In this document: positions 45,091 to 51,879 of the stretch, one piece after another
Position numbering within the stretch: position 1 is the first letter of the stretch
Layout of the letters: each line of letters opens with the position of its first letter
Source: Leptothoe kymatousa TAU-MAC 1615
Lineage (GTDB): Bacteria; Cyanobacteriota; Cyanobacteriia; Phormidesmidales; Phormidesmidaceae
Reading direction: 5' to 3'
NCBI RefSeq assembly: GCF_018739865.1
Contig: NZ_JADOER010000005.1
Location: forward strand, 109,431 to 173,430
DNA: 64,000 nt
Notes under the pieces: model-generated
Told to the model about the DNA's origin: nothing
The model's database searches: none
What the model saw: only the letters and a program-made list of their open reading frames with translations
Position numbers and translations under genes: made by a program

Positions 45091-45984
45091 ATGACTCAAC
45101 CAGCTACCCCCCAAACCCATTTCTGGACCTGGCAAGGCTTTTCCATCCGCTACCAAACCGCAGGTACCCAGGGCCCACCACTACTCCTCATCCATGGCTT
45201 TGGGGCCCACAGCGACCACTGGCGCAAAAACCTACCCGAGCTCGGGCAAACCAACCGTGTCTACGCCATTGACCTCATCGGCTATGGCCAGTCGGCTAAG
45301 CCTGCACCGGGGCACCCCATAGACTACACCTTCGAAACCTGGGGACAGCAGGTACTGGACTTTTGCCAGGAAATCATTGGTGAGCCTGTTTATCTGGTGG
45401 GTAACTCCATCGGCTGCATCGTTGCCATGCAAGCCGCCACCATGGCTCCAGCCCAGGTACTCGGTCTTATCGTTCTAGACTGCTCCCTCAGGCTACTGCA
45501 CGATCGCAAGCGGTCCACCCTGCCCTGGTATCGCAGTGCCCCCACCCCACTTATTCAGGCCATCCTTAACTACAAGCCCATCGGCAAATTTTTCTTTGCC
45601 CGTTTGGCGAAGCCCCGCACACTCAAAAATATTTTGCGCCAGGCCTATGGTCGCAAAGCAGCGGTGAATGACGAACTGATTGAGCTGTTGTTAGCGCCTG
45701 CCCGCGATCCAGCAGCGGTGGATGTATTTGTAGCATTTATTAGTTATTCCCAAGGCCCGTTGCCTGAAGACTTGCTGCCCCAGCTCACTTGTCCAGTGTT
45801 AATGCTGTGGGGAGAAGACGACCCGTGGGAACCTATTGCCCTAGGTCGGGAACTCAGTACATATGAGAGCGTCGAACAATTTATACCACTCGAAGGAGTG
45901 GGCCATTGCCCCCAGGATGAAGCACCCGAATTGGTTAATCCATTGATTAGCGAATGGGTGCAGCGGAAGGCGGCAGTTGTTTAA
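45091..45984 (+). CDS. alpha/beta-fold hydrolase
   Basis: 297 residues. Oxyanion/strand motif LLLIHGFGAHSDHWRKN, nucleophile elbow VGNSIGCIVAM (Ser), acid LWGEDDPWEP (Asp) and GVGHCPQDEAPE (His) form a complete catalytic triad. The cyanobacterial sequence is close to the family often annotated as 2-hydroxy-6-oxohepta-dienoate hydrolase-like or chlorophyll-related esterase; the substrate is unknown. Confidence 0.85.
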   Translation: MTQPATPQTHFWTWQGFSIRYQTAGTQGPPLLLIHGFGAHSDHWRKNLPELGQTNRVYAIDLIGYGQSAKPAPGHPIDYTFETWGQQVLDFCQEIIGEPVYLVGNSIGCIVAMQAATMAPAQVLGLIVLDCSLRLLHDRKRSTLPWYRSAPTPLIQAILNYKPIGKFFFARLAKPRTLKNILRQAYGRKAAVNDELIELLLAPARDPAAVDVFVAFISYSQGPLPEDLLPQLTCPVLMLWGEDDPWEPIALGRELSTYESVEQFIPLEGVGHCPQDEAPELVNPLISEWVQRKAAVV

Positions 45985-46163
45985 TCCCATTGGATACAAC
46001 AGCTAACCGCTTTCCACCTTGCAACGAGCAGATGTTGACACCAACATCTCTCCGCTTTCAACGTCCATCGCAAAAAGGGTGTAATTTCTTTGTAGCAGGT
46101 TGATCTGTTGCATTAAGTATTTGCCGCTTTGGCCAAGTAGTGAATTCTTACGAGAAATAACAG

Positions 46164-46290
46164 CCAAAAAAGTACCCTGGAAGCTTATGCAACGCAGGGT
46201 AGGGGCAACAGTTAAACGCTTGTGCTGTCAATACAATGACTTAGGCCAAATTCTAAAATAGGTCATTTGTGCCGATTCCTAGAGTGTCCA
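46164..46290 (-). ncRNA. candidate small-RNA gene, copy A of four
   Basis: Read on the minus strand, the unit has a conserved upstream box (GGACACTCTAGGAATCGGCA), a -10-like TGTATT, then the RNA body starting near CAGCACAAGCGTTTAACTGT, a C-rich TTGCCCCTACCC, and a hairpin TACCCTG...CAGGGTA followed by CTTTTTT, a canonical intrinsic terminator. The body would be ~60-70 nt. Copy A has a different hairpin interior (GCATAAGC) but keeps the outer stem. The identity of the core to the other copies is near complete. No known RNA family is recognised. Confidence 0.7.
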
Positions 46291-46645
46291 TCGTTCCACT
46301 TGAGCCTATATTTCAGTCGTAAAGCCGAACAGCTTTATGGCTGTTTTTATTATTTAGGTCGGTTGCCCCAATTAGCTATCAGATATTGAGTTCATCCACT
46401 TAGAAGCCATCTATGGCAAAGCACGCAGCCTTGCACAGGATAGGTTGTAGCGTACAGAAAGATCTGCTACATACGTTTGCTAGAGTGCTTTTACGTTGGT
46501 CGGGCACGAGCGTGTATGTTCGACAGTAGGGGACAGCCCACCAATAAACATTCAGGGAACAGCATGGGGAGATTGCACCTACTCCCCATCCCCAGGGATG
46601 CCAGGGGTTAGGCCCAAAACAAACATAATGCCTCACTTTTCCCTG

Positions 46646-46773
46646 CCCAAAAAAGTACCCTGTGACCAAATGGTCCAACAGGGTAGGGGCAACAGTTAAA
46701 CGCTTGTGCTGTTATTAGAATCGCTTAAATATCGGGGCATGCGATTTGTCCTATGCCGGTTTTTAGAACGTCC
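46646..46773 (-). ncRNA. candidate small-RNA gene, copy B of four
   Basis: Same architecture as copy A: upstream box GGACGTTCTAAAAACCGGCA then CATAGGACAAAT, -10-like TCTAAT (plus-strand 46714-46719), core CAGCACAAGCGTTTAACTGT, terminator hairpin UACCCUGU-UGGACC-AUUU-GGUC-ACAGGGUA with six U. The inner stem GACC/GGUC differs from other copies yet still pairs, which is evidence for selection on RNA structure. Confidence 0.75.
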
Positions 46774-46905
46774 TGACTTTATTAACATCAACGAACAAAA
46801 TGTAAGCCAGGATACTTAACTGATTCAAAAGACTCTTTTGTAATCGCCGCAACATCTTCAACGGTCTACGGTACAGATGTTGCAATGGGCATCCAATTAA
46901 AAATT

Positions 46906-47034
46906 GCCAAAAAAGTACCCTGCGACCGAATGGTGCGACAGGGTAGGGGCAACAGTTAAACGCTTGTGCTGTTATTAGAATCGCGCAATCCCATTGCCTA
47001 AGCTATTTGTCCTATGCCGATTTCTAGAGTGTCC
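46906..47034 (-). ncRNA. candidate small-RNA gene, copy C of four
   Basis: Upstream box GGACACTCTAGAAATCGGCA then TAGGACAAAT, -10-like TCTAAT in GCGATTCTAATAACAG, core CAGCACAAGCGTTTAACTGT, TTGCCCCTACCCTG, and terminator hairpin with GCACC-AUUC-GGUCG and CAGGGTACTTTTTT. Downstream on the minus strand, a further inverted repeat GCAACATCT/AGATGTTGC (near 46852-46884) lies between this copy and copy B; copy A is followed by a similar AGATGTTG/CAACATCT hairpin near 46031. Confidence 0.78.
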
Positions 47035-47345
47035 ATAATCCACATAGGGCCTTGCTTTCAGACATGTGAGCCAAGACACTTGATGTTGTGATCTAGGTCA
47101 CTTTCTAGATGGCCAACAACAAATCGATATTGCCGTTTCAAAGGCTGCATCCATTTGTGAGATCTCCTAGCCCCAGATAGTTGGCCAAGGCTTGGGCGAT
47201 TAAGTAATTCTAATTTAGCCAGACTCACTCCGAGGGAGGCGCTGCACGCACGACACTGCTAAGTGCCTTGGAAATTAAATTTATTGCCATATTGCAGATG
47301 GGTTCGATAGGCTGAATTAACGTCCCTCCTTCTCTCAATAGGCCA

Positions 47346-47768
47346 ATGAACAAGCGTCATCTTGAGTTAACCGCTACTGACCGCAGGGAGCTAGAAGCCC
47401 TTTTGAGCAAAGGTCAACTGAGCGCACGGCAATTCAAACGAGCGACTGGTCTGCTGGAATTGGACCGTGGCAAGACCATTCAATCCGTCTGCGAAACCTT
47501 GGGGATTAACCGGGTCACGGTCAGAAAGTGGCGTGACCGCTATCAACAGGAGGGACTCGCCATGCTGACGGATAAGCCTCGTCCCGGTCGTCCCATTGAA
47601 ATCGATGGCGGCCAACGAGCAAAGGTCACTGCCCTAGCCTGCAGTGATGCTCCAACGGGGCATGCGCGCTGGACGTTACGGCTGTTAGCAAACAGAGCCG
47701 TTGACTTGAACTACTGTAAGCATCTTTCCCACACTCAGGTGCGTGAGATTCTTAAAAAAATGCCTTAA
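47346..47768 (+). CDS. IS630 transposase, N-terminal frame
   Basis: 140 residues with a helix-turn-helix DNA-binding domain (GKTIQSVCETLGINRVTVRK, RWRDRYQQEGL) and a second HTH (TGHARWTLRLLANRAVDLNY). It ends at a stop after an A7 run (47754-47760). Slipping back one base on this run continues as NALKPHLKKTWCIGALTSVF into the next frame, so full-length transposase is probably made by programmed -1 frameshifting, as in other IS630 elements. Confidence 0.85.
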   Translation: MNKRHLELTATDRRELEALLSKGQLSARQFKRATGLLELDRGKTIQSVCETLGINRVTVRKWRDRYQQEGLAMLTDKPRPGRPIEIDGGQRAKVTALACSDAPTGHARWTLRLLANRAVDLNYCKHLSHTQVREILKKMP

Positions 47769-47827
47769 AACCTCATCTCAAAAAGACGTGGTGTATTGGG
47801 GCGCTCACCAGTGTCTTTATTGCCAAA

Positions 47828-48463
47828 ATGGAACATCTATTAGCGCTATATGCTCGCCCCTATACTCCACGCTATCCAGTGGTGTGTTTTGATGAACGCC
47901 CGTGCTTTTTGATTGGTGAGGTCATGAAGCCATTCCCCATCAAAGCTGGGCAGGCTAAAAAAGAGCATTATGCCTATGCAAAAAATGGCTCTTGTTCATT
48001 ACTTGCGGCGATTGAGCCGCTGACTGGTGAGCGGTTGGCTCAGGTGCATACGCGACGAACCAAACGAGAATACACCCTGTTTTTTCAAGCCTTAGCTGCT
48101 CGCTATCCCAATGCTGCCAAAATCCAGGTGGTGCAGGATAATCTCAACACCCATAATGCCAGTTCTTTCTATGAATACCTGACCCCTGAGGAGGCCTTTG
48201 CTTTAGCCCAACGGTTTGAGTTTCACTACACCCCAAAGTCAGCCAGTTGGCTCAATATGATTGAAATCGAGTTTTCTGCACTGGCTAGAGGCTGTTTGCA
48301 TCAGCGCATTCCCACACAAGACCAATTAGAGCAAGAGGTGCTCGCCTTGGTGCAAGAACGGCATGACCAGCGTATCCGCATCAATTGGCAATTTTCGCTG
48401 GAGGCTGCACGCGATAAATTTCAGAAGCATTATCTCAAAATTCGAGAAGATAAGACTCTCTAA
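47828..48463 (+). CDS. IS630 transposase, C-terminal DDE frame
   Basis: 211-residue ORF covering the catalytic domain: VVCFDERPCFLI (first Asp), IQVVQDNLNTHNA (second Asp) and SWLNMIEIEFSAL (Glu), the DDE triad. The true protein begins upstream by frameshift from the A7 run; the internal ATG at 47828 is unlikely to be a natural start. All catalytic residues are intact, so the element may be active. Confidence 0.85.
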   Translation: MEHLLALYARPYTPRYPVVCFDERPCFLIGEVMKPFPIKAGQAKKEHYAYAKNGSCSLLAAIEPLTGERLAQVHTRRTKREYTLFFQALAARYPNAAKIQVVQDNLNTHNASSFYEYLTPEEAFALAQRFEFHYTPKSASWLNMIEIEFSALARGCLHQRIPTQDQLEQEVLALVQERHDQRIRINWQFSLEAARDKFQKHYLKIREDKTL

Positions 48464-48545
48464 AATGGCAGAAAACTTATTTTCCAAAGTACTAAGGGGA
48501 ATGCACATAAATAAAATCCCCATCACAGAATATGCCGTAGGACCT

Positions 48546-48643
48546 CCTCCCCTTAAGAAGGGGAGGTGCCGTAGGCGGAGGGGTCTGGACCGATAGCGCT
48601 AACTGTCGATAACCCCCTGTAAGTCCCCCTTCGTAAGGGGGAC
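48546..48643. repeat. pair of GC-rich palindromes (cyanobacterial REP-like)
   Basis: CCTCCCCTT-AAG-AAGGGGAGG (48546-48566) and GTCCCCCTT-CGT-AAGGGGGAC (48623-48643). Each is a perfect 9-bp stem with a 3-nt loop. Such CCCCTT/AAGGGG repeats with adjacent GCCGTAGGCGGAGGGG are common interspersed elements in cyanobacterial genomes. The gap 48494-48882 has no gene. Confidence 0.75.
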
Positions 48644-48882
48644 AGCACACCTCAAACATGTCTCAAAGAGGTAGATTATTTTCATGCAGACGCCTAAGTT
48701 CTTGATGCCTAGTGCAGCGTCAACGCTAAAAGTTGGAATTGAGTCGGTGAATCGTGATGAGGTGCAGCCACGTTGTAAGCGATTCTCATCGCTCCCAAAT
48801 CTGAGTCTTGACCGCTCACCAGCTTGAAAAGCTGTGTATTGATTTCTCTTGCCTAAGACGAGTCTATGAAGACTGTAAAATG

Positions 48883-49013
48883 CCCAAAAAAGTACCCTGC
48901 GACCGAATGGTGCAACAGGGTAGGGGCAACAGTTAAACGCTTGTGCTTGTTATTAGAATCGCTTAACCATGGCCTAGATGTAGGGTGTTCTATGCCGATT
49001 TCTAAAACGTCTA
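48883..49013 (-). ncRNA. candidate small-RNA gene, copy D of four
   Basis: Most upstream copy when read on the minus strand, separated from copy C by the IS630 element. Box GACGTTTTAGAAATCGGCAT, -10-like TCTAAT, core with a one-base insertion (AACAAGCACAAGCG), TTGCCCCTACCCTG and terminator GCACC-AUUC-GGUCG-CAGGGTAC-TTTTTT. The spacing between the upstream box and the -10 differs slightly from the other copies. Confidence 0.75.
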
Positions 49014-49078
49014 CATTTCAGGACGACACAACAGAGTGGCCGCAACCACAGGCCCCATAGTCATGACCATCGGGGCAT

Positions 49079-49510
49079 TCAGTGCAAACTATAAATCGGT
49101 AGCTCCGTCGCTAGCCGGCTTAGCCCTAAACCAATGACAGAAATGAACAGCAGCGTCACAAAGGACAAACTGTTGCCAATATTGCGAATTAACAGCTCCA
49201 CCCGCAGTAATAGAGCTGCGGCCAACATCACCAGAAAATAGATAAAAATCTGAATCCAGGACACAATCACGACCGCTAAGGAAGCCATGACTAGAGCCAT
49301 GACGGTATAGCCCACGTCGGACTGAAACCCCAGTAAGAAAAAGTTGCGCAGAGGTTTCCACATCACCGTCAGCAAAGCAGATTCGATGGCAGCGTGGCCC
49401 AGGGCTAACCACCACACTAGGTCAGAGCTATGGCGGGAGTGCAAAAACGCACCAAACCCCATATAGGCCAACACAAGCAACAGGGACGATAGCCAGGGCA
49501 GTTTTTTCAT
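49079..49510 (-). CDS. conserved membrane protein (four to five helices)
   Basis: 143 residues from MKKLPWLSSLLLVLAYMGFG (ATG 49510); the track's extension overlaps the ferredoxin gene. Hydrophobic segments cover most of the length, including ALVMASLAVVIVSWIQIFIY and FVTLLFISVIGLGLSRLATE. It starts 9 bp after the ferredoxin stop, so the two form an operon. The function is unknown; similar paired genes occur in cyanobacteria. Confidence 0.65.
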   Translation of the reverse strand: MKKLPWLSSLLLVLAYMGFGAFLHSRHSSDLVWWLALGHAAIESALLTVMWKPLRNFFLLGFQSDVGYTVMALVMASLAVVIVSWIQIFIYFLVMLAAALLLRVELLIRNIGNSLSFVTLLFISVIGLGLSRLATELPIYSLH

Positions 49511-49518
49511 GATTGCCC

Positions 49519-49923
49519 TCACAGATTGGTGGAAATTGCTTGCACTGGGCAGGTGGGAATACATTGCTCGCACACAATGCACTGGGCCCGATTAAAGACG
49601 AGTTTGAAACTGTCTGGATCTAGTCTGAGGGCTCCTGTGGGGCAAACCCCTGTACATAAGCCGCAGTGCACACAGAGGTCTTCATCAATTAGAATTTCGC
49701 GGCTCGATAGGGATACGCCAATGCCCTGGTTGCGCATCCATTCGATGGCTTCATCGAGCTGGTCGATATCGCCCGATAGTTCGATAACTCCTTTGCCCAC
49801 CTGGTTGGGGGCAACCTGGGCCCGAATAATATTGGCAGCCACATTGAAGTCCTTTGCCAGCCGATAGGTGATGGGCATATTCACCGTCTGTTTTGGAAAT
49901 GTGAGGGTGACGCGCTTTTTCAT
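49519..49923 (-). CDS. NIL domain plus 2[4Fe-4S] ferredoxin
   Basis: 134 residues. The N-terminal ~75 residues form a NIL (ACT-like) domain with VNMPITYRLAKDFNVAANII and GVIELSGDIDQLDEAIEWMR. The C-terminal part has two CxxCxxCxxxCP clusters (CVHCGLCTGVCPTG; CIVCEQCIPTCPVQ). It is a cytosolic electron carrier, found in cyanobacteria and possibly linked with sulfur metabolism or homocysteine formation, where NIL ferredoxins have been implicated in other bacteria. Confidence 0.9.
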   Translation of the reverse strand: MKKRVTLTFPKQTVNMPITYRLAKDFNVAANIIRAQVAPNQVGKGVIELSGDIDQLDEAIEWMRNQGIGVSLSSREILIDEDLCVHCGLCTGVCPTGALRLDPDSFKLVFNRAQCIVCEQCIPTCPVQAISTNL

Positions 49924-49978
49924 TCCGCTAGACTAATAGGAAAGGCTGTAAGGACGCCCATGGGCGCTTTTTTATTCT

Positions 49979-50551
49979 ATGTCGGTTAACTCCCCTGAAT
50001 CTGGTGGTATGGCACAACAAGTGCGAAATTTTGTGGTTGTCTTGGTGGCGGTGCTGCTGAGTGTGGCGGTTGTGTTGGGGCTGCAAACCCGCACCCCATC
50101 GGCATCTTTGTCGGATATGGCGGAAGCTGCGGTACCGTTTGATCAGGCGATCGCAAATGGAAAACCCACTTTAGTAGAGTTTTATGCCAACTGGTGCACT
50201 AGCTGCCAGGCCATGGCTGGGGACCTGGAACAGCTGAAAGGTGACTATCAGCAGGACGTAAACTTCGTCATGCTGAACGTGGACAATTCTAAGTGGCTAC
50301 CAGAAATGCTGCACTATCGAGTAGATGGGATTCCCCACTTTGTGTTTCTCGATAACCAAGGCAATGATGCCGGTGCAGCCATTGGTGAAATTCCCCGAGC
50401 CGTCCTGGCCAGTAACCTGACCTCCCTGATGGCAGGGGAAAAGCTGCCCTATGCCCAAGCGGAAGGCCAAGCATCGGAAGTGGAGTCAGCCTTAGATATG
50501 TCGGGGTCAGCGGATGATCCACGTAGCCATGGGGCCCAGGTAGTGCAGTAA
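49979..50551 (+). CDS. txlA: thylakoid thioredoxin-like protein TxlA/HCF164 type
   Basis: 190 residues. One N-terminal membrane helix (NFVVVLVAVLLSVAVVLGL) anchors a thioredoxin domain facing the lumen: LVEFYANWCTSCQAMAGDLE with a CTSC active site and cis-Pro in GIPHFVFLD. The Gln-rich C-terminal tail is unstructured. HCF164/TxlA delivers reducing equivalents from CcdA for cytochrome assembly and redox balance in the thylakoid lumen. The terminator at 50572 ends the transcript. Confidence 0.88.
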   Translation: MSVNSPESGGMAQQVRNFVVVLVAVLLSVAVVLGLQTRTPSASLSDMAEAAVPFDQAIANGKPTLVEFYANWCTSCQAMAGDLEQLKGDYQQDVNFVMLNVDNSKWLPEMLHYRVDGIPHFVFLDNQGNDAGAAIGEIPRAVLASNLTSLMAGEKLPYAQAEGQASEVESALDMSGSADDPRSHGAQVVQ

Positions 50552-50567
50552 TCGGTATATGTGGCAT

Positions 50568-50608
50568 AAAAAATCCCCCGAAGAGTTCAGACCACGGGGG
50601 ATTTTTTG
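50568..50608. terminator. bidirectional terminator between txlA and the epimerase gene
   Basis: AATCCCCCG (50572-50580), 14-nt loop, CGGGGGATT (50595-50603) flanked by A and T runs on both sides. It serves both convergent genes. Confidence 0.92.
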
Positions 50609-50627
50609 TATTTTCTAGGGGCCAGGG

Positions 50628-51551
50628 TTATTCCACCACAATCTCTCGCAGAGCGGGTTCTACCTTGGGATAGGCATAGGAAAATCCGGTGGACTGGGTG
50701 CGCTCGGGCAATACCTTCTGCCCTTCAAGCACCACAATGGCTCCGTCTCCTAGCAAGGTTTCGATAACGAAGTCGGGCACCGGCAGCCAAGACGGACGAT
50801 TCATGACTTTGCCCAGGGCATCGCACAGCTCAGACATGCGCACCGGGTTAGGGGCCGTGCCATTGTAGGTGCCATCCATGGTGCCGTCCGTCAGCCCTTT
50901 GATAAATAGGCTCACCAGGTCATCGCGATGTACCCAGGAAAACCATTGTTTGCCGCTACCGATGGGGCCGCCGGCATAGAGCCTAAAGGGTGTGAGCATT
51001 TTTGAGATCGCACCCCCCATGCCTAGCACAATGCCAATGCGAATGGTTACCAAACGAGTGCCATAGCTAGTCACCTTATCTGCCGCCGCTTCCCAGCCTT
51101 GGCATACCTCGGCTAAAAAATCTTGTTTGATCGGCTCACTGGTTTCATAAAATTCTGCCGTGTCGCTGGTGCCGTAGAAACCAATGGCTGAAGCACTCAC
51201 CAGCACCTTCGGCTTCACCTCAGCCTTGCCAATGGCTTCCACCAATTTCTCCGTACCCACCACGCGGCTGTTCATAATTTCCTGCTTCCGTTCAGGGGTC
51301 CAGCGCTCCGCAATGGGCTCCCCGGCTAGGTTAATCACCCCATCACAGCCAGACACTTCCCCCTGCCAATCGCCAGATTCCTGGGGACTGTAGCCAACTA
51401 CTTCCACATTTTGGAATGCAGAGGGTGGAAACACTTTTCTGGCCCGCTCCGGGTTCCGGGCCAACACCTTAATCTGGTGACCCTGCTCATGAAGTCGCTG
51501 CACCAGGCGCGATCCCACAAATCCCGTTGCCCCAGTTACTGCCACTTTCAT
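50628..51551 (-). CDS. TIGR01777-family NAD(P)-dependent epimerase
   Basis: 307 residues. Rossmann motif TGATGFVGSRLVQRL at the N-terminus, VINLAGEPIAERWTPERKQE, and VSASAIGFYG (catalytic Tyr region). C-terminal TIGR01777 features are FSWVHRDDLV and NGTAPNPVRM. It belongs to the SDR39U1 family, related to GC1/ARC6-associated GIANT CHLOROPLAST 1 of plants, whose cyanobacterial homologue SulA-like protein affects cell division. I infer that role only from homology. Confidence 0.85.
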   Translation of the reverse strand: MKVAVTGATGFVGSRLVQRLHEQGHQIKVLARNPERARKVFPPSAFQNVEVVGYSPQESGDWQGEVSGCDGVINLAGEPIAERWTPERKQEIMNSRVVGTEKLVEAIGKAEVKPKVLVSASAIGFYGTSDTAEFYETSEPIKQDFLAEVCQGWEAAADKVTSYGTRLVTIRIGIVLGMGGAISKMLTPFRLYAGGPIGSGKQWFSWVHRDDLVSLFIKGLTDGTMDGTYNGTAPNPVRMSELCDALGKVMNRPSWLPVPDFVIETLLGDGAIVVLEGQKVLPERTQSTGFSYAYPKVEPALREIVVE

Positions 51552-51879
51552 CGTTTATTACTCCCTGGATCGGCTACACAGCTATTTTTTCTTTAATGGT
51601 AGCAGTAGAGCCGCAAACTTCGCACCAAACTCTTATGAATCAAGGTTTTCAGTGGTTTTTCGCCGACTTCCTAAGGGTAGATCCCAACGCTACGAATCCT
51701 GGCACGAGTACGTTCCAAGCTGGCCCAGCATTTCCATTATTGTGCCCCCTGACAAATCCCCAGAAAATGCATGAATCTTGGTGGATTGTGACGGGCACTC
51801 TACGTTAAATAAGTGTAGAACTGGCCCGGTAGCGACGCGCAACGCCAGAACTCCTAAATCGCTGAGTATTTGCCATCAG
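51552..51879. other. intergenic region, no gene seen
   Basis: This 328-bp stretch between the divergent epimerase and histidine kinase genes presumably carries both promoters. No ORF of protein-like quality, no tRNA and no clear terminator is found. The track's N-terminal extension of the kinase (51778 onward) is not conserved-looking. Confidence 0.5.

Larger units (their letters stand above)
47262..48493 (+). mobile_element. IS630-family insertion sequence
   Basis: The element has imperfect inverted ends (left AGTGCCTTGGAAATTAAATT; right, inverse, GTACTTTGGAAAATAAGTTT) and is flanked by TA on both sides, the IS630 target duplication. Size ~1.23 kb. It encodes one transposase in two overlapping frames. 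It is inserted in the small-RNA array between copies C and D without breaking either unit. Confidence 0.85.

Noticed and set aside
46400-46699. ORFs of 92 and 67 residues between small-RNA copies
   Set aside because: They overlap each other on opposite strands and cross the conserved RNA unit; no protein-like features.
46164-49013. CRISPR array as explanation for the four repeats
   Set aside because: Units are ~130 bp, irregularly spaced (0.2-2 kb), structured with a terminator and no cas genes are present.
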